Positions 35,690-47,600 of a stretch of 64,000 bases of DNA are shown one piece after another (within the stretch, counting starts at the first letter, position 1; each line of letters starts with the position of its first letter). The position numbers and the translations under genes are program-made. The notes beneath the pieces were generated by a model that was given only the letters and a program-made list of their open reading frames with translations, was not told the DNA's origin and did not search any database. The stretch comes from Capsicum annuum. Its lineage: Eukaryota > Streptophyta > Magnoliopsida > Solanales > Solanaceae. The DNA lies in the NCBI RefSeq assembly GCF_002878395.1, contig NC_061115.1, positions 210,806,063-210,870,062 of the forward strand, written 5' to 3'.

Positions 35690-36777
35690 TGTGGTCACAA
35701 TTCACTTTAGCACTTAAACTTAACTTTCGTTTATTTACCCTTCTTAACATCTTTAAAGTGAATTATTTTCACCCCTCGAAATTGAATACCACTCTCACGA
35801 CAGAGAGTGCGCTACATATACACCACGTAATTGTCAAATCAGTGCCACATCAGTGCCATATAATTTGCTACGTAAACTTTTTTTATTTTTTTTAATAATC
35901 CCACACACTAACTTTTTATATATTTTATATATACTATTTTTATATATATAAAATATATATTATTTTATATATATATTTAAAAGAGTATATTTTTTATAAA
36001 AAAATATATTTTATATAAATAAAATAGACTCCACCCTCCTTTCTTCTTTTTCTTCACAACCCTCACCCCCTTCGTTCTTTTACAGCCCCATCCAACCCCA
36101 CCCCAATTCCTTCAATTTCTTCATTAGACAGCGGCCCCCGTCCCCTCTCCTTCCCCCTCCTCCTTCTTCTTCTTCACATAAAAGCATCACTTTTTCTATT
36201 TCTTTCATCATTACCACAGGCTTTTTTAATAATTTTTTTTCTTCATCAAATGCAAAATTAACTTGAATTAGCTTGAGCAAATCCATTAATGAACTAAATA
36301 CAAGTACATGATCACAAAAACACATCAATGCACAAAATCTCAAATCCAAATTCTTTCAAATTAACCAAAACCTAAAATTCCAAAACTCCTAAATTTTCAA
36401 TTTCCTACTCAAAAATGTCTACAGAAATGGCATAAACAATCCGAAATTCAAAAATGGCATAGATGATATTCGCATGACATGAAATTCTTGGCCAAGAATC
36501 AAACTTGTTCATCAATCTTGAACCCTTCTTGATTGTCGAAAACTAAAATTTTGGATTAATTAGGATTTGATAGGAAGAAAATTATGAAGAAACGGGGTGG
36601 GGGTATGAAGAAGATGAAAGGGGGTGTTGTAGGTGGGGGGGGGGGGGGCGTGGGGATGGAGAAGGGGAGTGATGAAGAAGATGAAAGTGTCTATAAGACG
36701 TTTTTCTTTTAATGTTATATATATATATATATATATGTATGTATAAATGTATGTATGTATGTATGTATGTATGTATG

Positions 36778-36812
<35 letters not shown>

Positions 36813-36955
36813 TAAATTGGTCTTTTTTTTAAAAAAAAATTTACTCATTTTTCATTTGTCATGTCAGCTATAGGGGGAATTTAATTTATTTGAAAGTTGT
36901 TAAGGTGAGTAAATAAATAAAATTTAAGTAAAAATGTTAAAGTGAGTTGTAACAA
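35690..36955. mobile_element. 1.26-kb element with degenerate inverted ends
   Basis: The left end 'gtcacaattcactttagcac' and the reverse complement of the right end 'gttacaactcactttaacat' pair, and the similarity extends about 80-100 bases inward on each side. The interior has AT microsatellite DNA (35915-36025), a pyrimidine-rich block (36030-36175), a short G run (36637-36650) and simple repeats. No transposase is visible. The class is uncertain; the ends are seen directly but no clean target duplication was found. Confidence 0.5.
36717..36812. repeat. Compound microsatellite TA / GTAT / AAT
   Basis: A (TA)n run is followed by a (GTAT)n run and then by an (AAT)n run with no break. Reverse-strand open frames across it are repeat artefacts. 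Confidence 0.9.
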
Positions 36956-37989
36956 TAATTTTTTTATATTGATAAAAGAATATATAAAAGAGTTGGAAAT
37001 AGTCTTTATGGTAATAGTAAATGAGGATAAATATTGAGGAGTTACCAGTTCGGATTTAAAAGGAACTTTCAAATTCAAGTATTTTCGGAGTTAAGTTTAC
37101 AGTTGGCAGTTGGCATTTAAGGAGTAAAAAATGTGATTTGCTTATTTGTGTGTAGAAGTTATGATTTTTTAAATTATTATTTTAGTGTTTAATTTTTAAT
37201 GATAAATATTATTTTAGTTGGCATTTGATTTTTACCTCTTTTATTTGATATAGATAGATATTGACTAGAGCTAGGACTCCCTCTCTGTCCTATTGACTTG
37301 TCTCACAAATTAAAAAATAATAAATAATAAAAATAATTTTATTATATTATTTAAATATAATAAATTTAATATTTTTATAAATGAATTGAGTGATAGTAAC
37401 TAGTAATAATAAGAGTAAAATGGATAAATTATTTATTTATTTTATAAATTAAATAATTATTATTAAATATTTATTTTTATTATAGTTAACAAGTATTATC
37501 GTAGAGAATATTATTTTTACCTCTTTTAAGATGGAGTAAATAATTTGATATGGACTACGAAAATTGAAAAGTCTTTGATCCCCCCTACCCCGTATCCCTT
37601 CCAAAAAAAATCGGAGTCATGAAAGTGAGACGTAGAGCTCAAAATTAAGAAAAAGAAGGTGAAGAATTGAGAAGTCAAAAGGTTGCAAGTTACCACGTGG
37701 AGCTATCACGGGGGAAAGTATGATTGAAGGATAACTCAATAATATTATTAGGAATTAAAATATTTTTCATGGAAAATATTCTTTTAAAAAATATTTTTTG
37801 AAAATAAGTTAATTTTTTATTTGTTTTCTTATGTTTGGTTGATGAATGAAAAATATTTTTTGAAAAATATTTTATAGTGTTTGGTTGGTGAATGAAAAAA
37901 TATTTTTCAAAAAATATATTTTAGTATTTAGCTAAAGCGTAAAAATATATTTTTAAAAAATAATTTTTGATCTCGAAAAAATAGGTTTT
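36956..37989. other. AT-rich DNA with short repeated phrases
   Basis: No gene. Between 37760 and 37930 the phrase 'ttggttggtgaatgaaaaat' and variants recur two or three times beside 'aaaatattttttgaaaa'. They resemble the inner ends of the following TIR element and may be part of an older copy of it. Confidence 0.4.
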
Positions 37990-38309
37990 TAGGGTGTGTT
38001 CGATATGAAGGAGGAAAAATATTTTCTAGAAAAATAAGTTGTTTCTTACTTATATTTGTGTGTTCGTTATGTAAATTGGATAAGTATATGTTTTAAAAAG
38101 TATTTGTATATATTTAACAAAAACAATGAGAACGAGTATGATAAAAAAGGTGAGATAAGAATTTTATTTTGAAATTTTTTAAAAAATAAATTAAAAACAT
38201 TAATTTTTTTCAAAGAGGGGGTTGGTAAGTGGGGGTGGGGTTGTCAAAATAGATAGTAAGGATGGTTAAGAAAATAACTTTGATTTTTTAAAAGACAATT
38301 TTTTTTTTG

Positions 38310-38372
38310 GGGAGGGGGGGGGGGGGAGGGGGTGGGGGAAGGGGGGGGGGGGGGGGGGGGGAGGGAAGGAAG
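38310..38372. repeat. Poly-G tract
   Basis: Almost unbroken G on the plus strand, with a few A and T interruptions. It lies inside the TIR element at 37990-38870. Length variation and assembly error are likely here. Confidence 0.9.
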
Positions 38373-38471
38373 TTGGTAGGTTGCTCGGATAGGGGAGATT
38401 AGAAAAAAGTTTGAATTAAAAAAAAAAAAAAATTGGAAAGCGGAAGGGAGTAGGGTTTTGGGTTTTGAATA

Positions 38472-38640
38472 GGGGGTGAAGTAAAAAAAAAATTTAAAAT
38501 ATTTTTTTTAATAGGGGTGGTAGGGGCGAGGGTGGGGGTGGGGTCGGGGGTGAAGTTAAAAAAAATTTAAAATATTTTTTTAATAGGGGTGGTAGGGGCG
38601 AGGGTGGGGGGGGGTCGGGGGTGGGGGATTGTGGGTCGTA
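38472..38640. repeat. 72-bp tandem repeat, about 2.3 copies
   Basis: The unit joins 'aataggggtggtaggggcga', a G-rich stretch and 'ttaaaaaaaatttaaaatat'. Copies start near 38510 and 38582, with a partial unit before them. Confidence 0.75.
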
Positions 38641-38870
38641 GTAGGGATAAGTGATTTTGAGAGTTGTGTGAATATTTCAATTTAAAGTGAAGTTGAAAAA
38701 GAGTTTTGGAAAATGTTTTCCTTACTTTTTGCAGGGAAATCATTTTTCTTAGATTTGAAGAAAATAAGTTGATTTGAAAAATATTTTTTAAAATCTTTAA
38801 ACCAATCAAACATGAGAAAATTAGAAAACATTTTCTAAAAAATGTTTTCCTTCGTACCAAACATACCCTA

Positions 38871-39851
38871 TGTCAATATATAAATATATTATAATGATAT
38901 CATTAAGGAATTAAAAGTGTCTCACAAAGGATCAAATTATCATATGACAGTATATCGATCAATATATTAAATTTATAAAAAGAATTCTGTGTGCTTTCAA
39001 ATGATAATTATATAAATAAGTTAAATACTAAAATATGTTACGTTGTTTAATTATATTGAAAAGGAGCATATTATTTCTGTAATGCCAAAAAAAAAAAAAT
39101 GTTCACCTCTTGTCATACTTCCTCAACAAAATTGTCCTTGCCATTCAACTATGCGCGCATTTCTTCCATGAAACGTTGATTTCTATGACCCGCTCTTATT
39201 TTCCTACATGACGCCTATGTGTAATTCTTTTTCTTCCAATTTCAAATCCATTTACCATACTTAAAACTCGATCCACCCGACCCAATCCCAAACAAATTGA
39301 GTGTGTTCTCAAATGACAATTGCATAGATTATTCAGTTTCGATAAGCCATTAAATTTTAAGCATAATTCCATAATTCAAATATTAAACTTAATTTACTGA
39401 TAAATTTAAAGAATTATCAATGAATAAAATCTCAACAAAATACAAAATAAAGTGTTTACTTTAGCAAAATCCAGTCACAAGAAATAACAATGGAAGTCAC
39501 ACGTAAATACCACTAATTCCACAATAGCACAACAAATAGTCTTAATGCTAACTTGACTAAACAAAACACTTCCTCGTGTACTCCACTTTCATCAAGATCC
39601 TAAAATGAAGTCTATGTCATCATCTCATCCATCAACTCATTTACTATTTTTACGTGTAATACTAACAAAATAGACTAACAAACTTTGAATCAGTCCACTT
39701 AAACAACTGCCTCCGAAAACAAAATTTAGTGTGCTAGAAACTCATAAACTTCAAATTTTAACTTGATTTTTTTTTCGAGACAGAAAAATAAGTAGTTTCT
39801 TTGCAGATTCTCTTTTTTATAAACTTCAAATTTTGAATCTTAGTGACGAAT
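38871..39851 (+). promoter_or_regulatory. Upstream region of the ZIP6-like gene
   Basis: About 1 kb between the TIR element and the start codon. No other gene is visible. A weak TATA-like 'tttttataaac' occurs at about 39810-39820, only 40 bases before the ATG, so it may not be the real core promoter. I did not see a zinc-deficiency element of the form RTGTCGACAY here. Confidence 0.4.
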
Positions 39852-42415
39852 ATGGCTTTGTGTGTGACGGATACAGAGAGGGCTTTAGCGTGTAGAGATG
39901 GCAAAGCGGCGATGAATCTCAAACGCATTTCTATATTCGTTATCTTCTTCACTAGTGTTGTCGGTATATCGTTGCCGGTTCTTTTAGCCCGGTTATTTCA
40001 GGGAAAACCGGTTCATGATAAAGCAATTCTACTAATCAAGTGTTTCGCAGCCGGTGTAATTCTCTCTACATCGCTTGTCCACGTACTTCCTGATGCTTTC
40101 GATGCACTCTCTGATTGTCAGGTTACTTCGCGTCATCCTTGGAAGGATTTTCCTTTTTCAGGTCTGGTGACATTGATCGGGGTACTAACAGCGTTGTTAG
40201 TAGATTTGACTGCTACGTCGCATGTGGAAAATCACCAACAGGGTCATAATCGCGATGGAGGATATGCAGCAGTGGGTACGAGTGAAGAATTGGGAAGTGT
40301 GTGTAAGAAAATTGTTGATGTTGAGATTCAGCACGCGGAGCAGGAGAAAGAGGCAGAGGAATTGATGAAAATGAAGCAGAGATTGGTATCACAAGTGTTG
40401 GAAATTGGTATAATTTTTCATTCAGTTATAATTGGTGTGACTTTAGGGATGTCACAGAATCAGTGTACTATTAGACCACTTGTGGCTGCACTTTCTTTTC
40501 ACCAGATATTTGAAGGAATGGGTCTTGGAGGTTGCATTGCACAGGTAATTTGTTTATTTTTATTCAAGGTAAGTCGTGGTTTGGGGTCTATTTGAAAAGG
40601 TCTAAAGGTTGAAGATCTCATATATGGGATTATATTAATATGTTATTGTTATTGTTGTTAGAAGCCTTTAGGTAACTGGTTAGGTCGTTGTTATCATATA
40701 ACCAAGAAGTCATGGATTTAAATGGTGAAAACAGTCTTTTATAGATTCTTGTGATTCGATCCTTCTTTAAACTCCGCGTTAGTGAGAGCTAAGTTTTGTC
40801 TGTTATATAGTAATACTTATTGCTTCGAATTTAATATTTCCTCCGTTTAAAAAAGAATGACCTACTTTGACTTGGCAGAAAGTTTAAGAAAATAAAAGAG
40901 TTTTGAATCCTGTGCCCTTAGATTAAAGTTGTGTCAAATGTATCAAAATGTTCTTTAATATTGTGACCTTAAGCATGCCACGTGGAAAGTTAAAATTAAA
41001 ATATTACCAAAAAGAAAAAGAGGTCATTCTTTTTTAAATTAAAATATTGCCAAAAAATAAAGGGGGTCATTTTTTTTTAAATGAATTAAAAAAAAAAGTA
41101 GGTCAAGGGAGTAAAAAAATTTCATGAGTATCAAGCAATATTACTAAATGTCGATAATTTAATGCTCCAATAAACAGTTAGGTTTGTTTTTTCTGAAGAT
41201 TCATCTATATGAAGAGTGAGTATGACTTTTAATCTCTCTCTCTATATCAAAAATTATAATTATACATTAGAAGGACAAAAATCTAAGCCTCGGAAATATT
41301 GCAACATATTTATTTCTTTTATTTCTGAATATAGTCTTGTTCTAACTTTGCTGAAGCTCCAACCTTTGAAGGAAGTGAAATAGCTTCATAAAAGATAGTA
41401 TTTGCTTTAGACTCCTTTCCTAAGTTGGCTGGAAGATTTGCAGAATAATTGCCTTCTCTAAAGATATGATTGAATCTAAAGTTACCGATATTAACATGCT
41501 CTAGAATCTGCCAAAGGCTAAGTGTTTCAATAGAAGTATTGAAACCCTTAATAAAGGGTTAGCGTTTTTGGTAAAAATATGTTGATGTAAGTGTTTTTTT
41601 ACGGGCGGGAATTAGACATAAATCTTAGCCTCGAAATTATTTGCCTTTTGAAGCGAGTCTTGGAGTAACTGGTAAAGTTGTTGCCATGATCACAAGTTCA
41701 ATCCTTGAAAATAGCCTCTAACAGACATGCAGGTAAGGGTACAATTCACTGTGGTTGGGCCCTTCCCCAGACCGTGCGAGTAACGGAAACTTTAGTGCAT
41801 CGAACTGCCTTTTTTTTATATTTATATTTATTTCCTTTAGTTCTCAATCTGAAATTTGAAATATCTTCTTGTTCTAACTTCAGTGAAAGCTCTAATCTTT
41901 AAACGAAGTGAAACAGCTTCATTAAAGATAGTATTTGCTTTGGATTCTTTCCTAAGTTCGCAAGAAATTTGCAGAGCAATAGTATGTGATTAGCGATATT
42001 AGACTGCTGTAGAATCTTCTCAACAATACGTGTTTGAATAGAAGAGTTTAAACTGTTAATAAAGAGTTAACGTTTTTGGTAAAAATATGTTTTTTTACAG
42101 GCGGGATTTAGCTTGGGAACAACAGCCTACATGAGTTTCATGTTCTCAGTGACAACACCAATGGGTATATTATTGGGAATGATTGTTTTTTCAATAACAG
42201 GATATGATGACACAAGCCCAAATGCATTAATCCTTGAAGGTTTATTGGGATCTTTATCTTCCGGTATACTCATATACATGGCCTTAGTGGATCTTATTGC
42301 TCTTGATTTCTTTCACAACAAATTGATGAGTGGCCAACCATTCTTGAAAAAAGTATCTTTTATTGCTCTTCTTCTTGGCTCTACTACTATGTCAATCCTT
42401 GCTCTTTGGGCTTGA
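39852..42415 (+). CDS. ZIP6: ZIP-family zinc/iron transporter, ZIP6-like (two exons)
   Basis: Exon 1 is 39852-40544 and exon 2 is 42101-42415; the 1556-bp phase-0 intron has CAG|GTAATT and TTACAG|GCG borders. The joined product is 335 residues, close to the 341 of Arabidopsis ZIP6, which it follows from the N-terminal MALCVTDTE to the C-terminal LALWA. ZIP proteins move Zn, Fe and related divalent metals into the cytosol across the plasma or an organelle membrane. Eight membrane segments can be drawn (about 24-46, 58-80, 101-121, 183-202, 208-230, 240-262, 275-295, 315-334). The loop between segments 3 and 4 has a small His cluster (H124, H128, H132). The metal-pathway residues are present: HSVIIG at 190-195 and HQIFEG at 217-222. 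The ATG at 39852 was chosen because an in-frame extension would start with GTG. A poly(A) signal AATAAA lies at 42428. Metal specificity cannot be read from sequence. Confidence 0.95.
40660..40808 (+). mobile_element. Degenerate Au-type SINE in the ZIP6-like intron
   Basis: It reads 'ggtaactggttaggtcgttg' near the start (the Box A region of tRNA-derived Au SINEs), 'gtcatggatttaaatggtg' for Box B, and 'ctccgcgttagtgagagcta' near the 3' end. It is strongly diverged from the copy at 41654. Confidence 0.6.
40837..41111. mobile_element. Stowaway-type MITE in the ZIP6-like intron
   Basis: The inverted ends are 'cctccgtttaaaaaagaatg' on the left and the reverse complement of 'aaaaaagtaggtcaagggag' on the right. 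TA lies on both sides (40835-40836 and 41112-41113). The CTCCGT start and TA duplication are typical of Stowaway (Tc1/mariner) MITEs. An internal sequence 'aaagaggtcattctttttta' is partly repeated. Confidence 0.7.
41279..41617 (+). repeat. Tandem duplicate A of the ZIP6-like intron 3' end
   Basis: This segment aligns with 41618-42114. Shared phrases run from 'aaatctaagcctcgga' through 'gatagtatttgctttagac' to 'gttagcgtttttggtaaaaa' and 'tttttttacgggcgggaatt'. The last part corresponds to the true acceptor and the first bases of exon 2. In this copy the acceptor AG has become GG (ttacGG), so it should not be used for splicing. Confidence 0.82.
41618..42114 (+). repeat. Tandem duplicate B, containing the true acceptor
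   Basis: It begins 'aaatcttagcctcgaaatta', is interrupted by an Au SINE (41654-41818), and then matches copy A to its end, where 'ttttttacag' gives the functional acceptor followed by exon 2. Confidence 0.8.
41654..41818 (+). mobile_element. Au-type SINE in the ZIP6-like intron
   Basis: A tRNA-derived SINE: 'gagtcttggagtaactggta' at the start (Box A), 'cacaagttcaatcctt' (Box B), then 'gggcccttccccagaccgtg' and 'tttagtgcatcgaactgcc', ending in a T run. It is in the same orientation as the gene. It sits inside duplicate B only, so it arrived after the intron duplication, or was lost from copy A. Confidence 0.8.
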
Positions 42416-42785
42416 AAATAGTACATTAATAAACTTATGTATCCTTTGATACTTGAATAGAAAGTTTTTGTCATTATTTTTGTCCTTGCATTTGTTGTAG
42501 ACAAACATAGGTACCTGAACAACAACATATCAAGTGTAATCATACAAGTGAAGTCTGGAGAGAGCAGAGTGTACGCAGATCTATTGGTTGTTTCCGATAA
42601 ACCATCGACTTAAAATAAAACATTTCCAAACAGTTTGAACAAAAGAAAATGCAAAAATTAAACTATGACAACAGTGAAATAATGTGATCCGAAAAAAGAG
42701 TTATCAGCATATTAAATAATATATTGACCCACACACAAAAACAGAAAGTTTTATAGGTAGTGGGTACCATCTACATTGTTGGAAT
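42416..42785 (+). other. 3' flank of the ZIP6-like gene
   Basis: A poly(A) signal AATAAA occurs at 42428-42433, 13 bases after the stop. Beyond it no gene or repeat is recognised up to the tandem duplication. Confidence 0.5.
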
Positions 42786-42798
42786 ATGGTGGTAAGGT

Positions 42799-43290
42799 TT
42801 ACCATCCACATTTATAGCTACTTGAAACTTGCTAGATAATATCAAATAAAAACGCAGAGACTAAGTTCAATAAAAGTGGAAAAGGTTGGCTCATAGCATA
42901 TTTGGCTTAACTTTTACAATCAGTTTATTTTAATATATAATTTTTCGTCAGCAATGATATTGGAAAAGTACTATACACCAAACAACTTGACACATGTGAC
43001 ACGTTAAACTTGGTAGTCCAACATCTTAGAGTGAACTACATCTACGTGATCGAATCGAAATATGATACTAGTACAGGGTATCATCCACATTTGTAGTTAT
43101 ACTTGGAACTTGCTACATAATTTCAACTAAACGCGCAGGCTAAATTCAAAAAAAGAAATAGTAAAAAAGGCGGGCTTCTAGCCAGTTTGGTTAAACTTTT
43201 GCGATTTGCTTATTTTAATAAATATTTTCGTTTGTTAGGCATGCTTTATGAAAAAGTACTGTACACTAAACAACTTAACATAGATGATTC
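42799..43290. repeat. About 280-bp tandem duplication
   Basis: Two diverged direct copies start at 42799 ('taccatccacatttatagct') and 43079 ('tatcatccacatttgtagtt'). They share 'gaaaaagtactataca' or 'gtactgtacactaaacaact' near their ends. No coding sense was found. Confidence 0.7.
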
Positions 43291-43423
43291 ATACTGGAAA
43301 AGTAAAGTCCTCATAAGCTTTCCACTTGTAGAAACTTAACTTTTAAATTATTGGCTTCATAACATTTCATCTTTGGCAATCATACGTATTTTCAATTTGA
43401 ACAAGGATACATATAGGAGAATG

Positions 43424-43582
43424 CAGAGGCGGAACCAAAATTTCAACTAAGAGATTCAATATTCGAAGAGAACTTAGTCAAAGGGGGATCAACACCTACT
43501 ATAGATGCATAAAAATAGTTTTAATCACTCCGTCAAAGGATTTAGGATGAACCCCCTACCAAAGGGCTGGTCCTCCCTTAGG
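43424..43582. mobile_element. Short hAT-like MITE
   Basis: The left end 'cagaggcggaaccaaaattt' has the CAGAGGCGGA form of a common Solanaceae MITE, with 'ggattcaat'-type interior phrases. The right end 'gggctggtcctcccttag' is a decayed inverse. About 160 bp. No clean target duplication. Confidence 0.45.
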
Positions 43583-43633
43583 AGAATGGTGATAAAGAAT
43601 TGTTTATTTTCCAAGAAGATGAAGCTCTTTTTT

Positions 43634-43672
43634 TTTGTGGGGGGAGGGGGGGGGGGGGGGGGGGGCGGACTA
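43634..43672. repeat. Poly-G tract
   Basis: A run of G on the plus strand with one or two interruptions. The region 43680-44300 that follows holds no gene or repeat that I can name. Confidence 0.85.
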
Positions 43673-44307
43673 TGGTAAGTTATGAATTTCATCCATTAGA
43701 GGAGGAAGCTAAATAAAAATTTGTTAAACTTGATAAGGAAACAAATCTAAGCATAGTCGTTTATGGGTGCATATATATCCTACATAAATCTATCCATATG
43801 GCTAAATGTTTACTCAAAATCGATTTCCTAAGCTCCACTTAGCTTAGAGGAAACCTAACATGTTGGATTACATACATAGTTTATTCTTTTGGTTTTCATT
43901 CGGTGTTTGGTGGCTCTTTTGGGAATTTGATTAATTAGATTTTTCCTGATTCAAATCACCTTGTATGAATAGAGAGCAAATAACGATTAAGTCAAGAAAC
44001 AGGTAGAGACCAAAGATTGTTTTTCTGGATGGACTCGGACACCAAAGATTATATCAGAGCACAAGAGATAGATTATTGATTGACTCGATGAAAACCAAAG
44101 TAAATATAGAGAATTCCTATTTTGGGCTAATGCCCTCCAATTAAAAGGCACTATTCAGAATTCGAATTGAAAATCTGATCAAGGATGAAATATTACTTAT
44201 CGGTCACTATATATATGGTGATAACACACTCGATCACACCGTAACAAGAGGAGTACACAAATCAACTCAAGAGGAGCTCACAAATGAGTAAAATGAAATT
44301 AATGTGA

Positions 44308-44433
44308 TCATGAAAGACATTACTAAATAGGAAGCCAAAGGAGATAAGAAACCAAAATCTTCGAAAACTATTTCACAACAAAAAATTTTACAACATGAAA
44401 AATTAACATCATTTAATCAAAAAACACTTGCTA
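44308..44433. repeat. Partial third copy of the 0.93-kb dispersed repeat
   Basis: It matches the last 125 bases of the repeat at 21946 and 33743: 'gaaagacattactaaatagg', 'aaaccaaaatcttcgaaaac', 'ttttacaacatgaaaaatta' and 'cttgct'. It is more diverged than the other two are from each other. Confidence 0.65.
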
Positions 44434-44465
44434 CCGATAACTAAGCTAAAAACTAGCCAATCGTA

Positions 44466-44633
44466 TAATATATATATATGTATATGCATATATATATATA
44501 TATATATATGTATATACATATATATATATATGTATATGTATATATATATATGTATATGTATATGTATATATATGTATATGTATATATATATATGTATATA
44601 TATATGTGTGTATATATATATATATGTGTGTGT

Positions 44634-44665
<32 letters not shown>
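44466..44665. repeat. TA/GTATA microsatellite
   Basis: About 200 bases of alternating TA with scattered G (tatatg, gtgtgt). All open frames across it on both strands are artefacts of the repeat. Confidence 0.93.
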
Positions 44666-44669
44666 CTTG

Positions 44670-47600
44670 AAGAGCTCTGGTGCATTGGGACCCAAACTGA
44701 AGATCTACCTAAACTAAAATCGATATTTTGGATCTACTAGCGCAGTCAAAATTTATATCCGAGATTGTTTCACTGAAGTTTTTGCTCGCTGGTCATTTGA
44801 AACGAGCGAAGACTTCAAAATAGAAAATTGGCTCTAAAAAATCAAAAGAACTGCTTGGTAACTGAACCGTCGGTCCCAACAAGTCATAAATGACTTGGGT
44901 CAGCTATGGAGAAGCTCAAGTGGTGAACATAAGCTGAAATATGAAAAATGACCAGAAGAGTCATTACAATATCCACTACTAAAAGGACTTTTGTCCCCAA
45001 AGGTTAACAGATAGAAAGAATCTCAAAAACTCGAAGGGATGAGGTAACATGACTGCATGCTCTGAGCATGACTTCCTAGATAACCTCAACAAAGAAAAAA
45101 TACTTCTAAGGTATTTTGCAACCGGTACCCCTTTTTCAACCAACACCCTTAGCGTACTCCTAAACAACAAAAACTCAACTTCAACCACTAACTGGACTCC
45201 AATTGAACCGAGAAGGATGATGCACACTCATCTAAACCATAATACGCTGATAACATCCCTAAATTCACACAAATCAATACAAGGCTTATCCAATCCAAAA
45301 GCAACCCAAGACATAAATCATGCCACCGACTCTAAATCCAAATATAACCTTCTTTTACTATTTTGCACCTGTTATATACTCCGAACTAGGAGAAAAATCA
45401 CCTGAGTCCTGTCCGCACAATCTCACCATAGAGGATTCCAAGAATTGAAATTGACTCGCTGAAAGTCTAAATGGCAAGCATGAGATTAATCTTATAAGGC
45501 GCTATTTGGGTACACAAATAAAGATAATCAAGGAATACAAAACTCGAGGTCAAAATTGAAATAACTAATACGAGGCCCATGGGCTATCACCTGAACACTT
45601 ATCAACTATAATCTAATCGACGTCGGATAAGTCGAATAGGCAACCACGGAGTAGGCTCAACCAACCTATAAATAAAATCTAAACAAGGACAAGTCTAAAA
45701 CAAAAGCTGCACGCAAGCTCTACAACACCAAGCTGAAACCTCAACACCAAGGTTGAACCGTTCAATTTCAAATATTTAAATCAAAACTAAAAATGGGTAT
45801 GCATTAATGCTCTAAATCTATCAAACTTATAGATCATCATTCCAAGGAGTCAAATCCAAAACTAAACCAATAAGGCTATATCAATGCCAACTATCTCAAA
45901 TCGACTCTAGTATCCAAATCTGACATATCCGAGATAAACTATACCAAGTCACAGTCGAGCCATATCTAGAGAGCAAAACCACTACAGGGATAGCCATTGA
46001 CTGATAACAAAGCAACTAACTCTATATTGGTAGGAGAGAATAAAATATAGCCACAAAACAAAAATTATGCCAAAAGATAAATCACCGGCAGAGAATTTAA
46101 CTAACTCACTCTATAATCGTTAAAGGGCATGAACTACCCAAACATACTCAAAAACCCCCAAAGGCCTAAACCACATCAGTAATGGAAAAAAATCTAGCAA
46201 CTCAGAGAAATGTAACTGTAGCCAACAACTAATGAATCTAACACTCTCAGTAAGGAATAGCCATAGACACATATCATCGAGGAGAATTACTCCACCAAGC
46301 CTCATTAGGCCGAACAAACTCTGAAATGGGAATTTCTAAAATCCACCCAAGAATCATATCATCAAAGAAGAAATATACCAATCTCGAAACCAAGGACAAA
46401 GTCAAGACCGCTATAAAAAAATCAACAACTCAAGATAAGGAATTTCTAATTTGCCAACTTAACAACTGATGGCAGGAAAGACCACCTGCCTCTAACTCTC
46501 TAACTCCACTTAAGCAAAAACCATATCATAGGAAAAAAACATCCAATCTCCACATTAATAATAGGAGCAAGCTATCACAAAGGAACAAACCCAACAAATC
46601 TATGAGATAAATCCAAAATATCTCAATCTCAAGATCAAAACCATTGTTAGATGATGAAATAGTCACAATAAAAAATGGGCATCAAATTGGTCAATCTCAC
46701 AAATGGGGTACATAGAAAAGAATAGCCAAGGAGAAAACCTTCGCAACCCCAAAGGCAAGTCTAAGGATCCAAAGCTCAAAAATGGGTGATACAAGTAAAT
46801 CGGCGACCCTAGAATCATAATAGAGACACAAAAGGTCAATCTGGCTTCAATATCACAATAAATCTCCAAATCAATCTAACACAGCTAACCAAGAGGAAAA
46901 ATAATCAGCCTCGCAGTGTTATAGGGAAGAAATCATCAAATCATGCTATATATACTCAAGCCACTGAATAAGATCACAAGAAAATAAAATTCTAACTATA
47001 TGACACTAGTCTCTACAGCTACCCAATGTAGATCAATTTCATCAAGTAATACTATCAAATAATATCAATAAACTCAAGCAGTGATAGCAATAGAAACAAC
47101 AATATCAATATCAATATAATGAATAGGCGGTACCAAAATGAACATCACGATCATGTACCACTCAATGGCCATAATAAGGCCAATGTGCCAAGATAAATAC
47201 AACTCAAAACCAAAAGCTGCACCCATAAAGGAAAATATCAACACAGGTCTATTCCACCCATTACTAAAAAAATAAACCACGGAGTAGTAACAAAATCACG
47301 AGTTCAATAATAATGCACATTATAATCAATATCTATTCATCAAGGCATATAATTATCAATCAGTATTAAAACCCCATTACACATCATAAAAGATAAATGC
47401 GGGAAATAAAATCGCACCTATCATGGTGAAATCCATACTCATATGCATGACGGGCATGAGGAGAATAAATTTGAATGGGTCCAAACTCGAATTGACCAAC
47501 TAAATCATCAACTAAGGAGCCAAGCGCACTATCACTAACTGAAGATGTCACAATAATCACGAGGCTGATCTAAATGAGCTGAATAACTAAAAATCCCATG

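Larger units (their letters stand above)
37990..38870. mobile_element. TIR element with long G-rich core
   Basis: The left end TAGGGTGTGTTCGATATGAA and the reverse complement of the right end TAGGGTATGTTTGGTACGAA match, with similarity continuing through 'ggaaaa.attttctagaaaa'. The core (about 38210-38640) is packed with runs of G on the plus strand and a 72-bp tandem unit. No coding capacity. The end sequence is of a type common in Solanaceae MITEs; no target duplication was identified. Confidence 0.62.

Noticed and set aside
36582..36848. Minus-strand open frame with a leucine run
   Set aside because: It translates AAT and GTAT simple repeats and a G run.
39843..39851. Upstream extension of the ZIP6-like frame
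   Set aside because: It would need a GTG start; the ATG at 39852 matches the ZIP6 N-terminus.
41705..41902. Open frame within the ZIP6-like intron
   Set aside because: It translates the Au SINE and flanking intron sequence.
44428..44717. Four overlapping open frames of alternating Tyr/Ile on both strands
   Set aside because: They are translations of the TA/GTATA microsatellite and have no coding signal.
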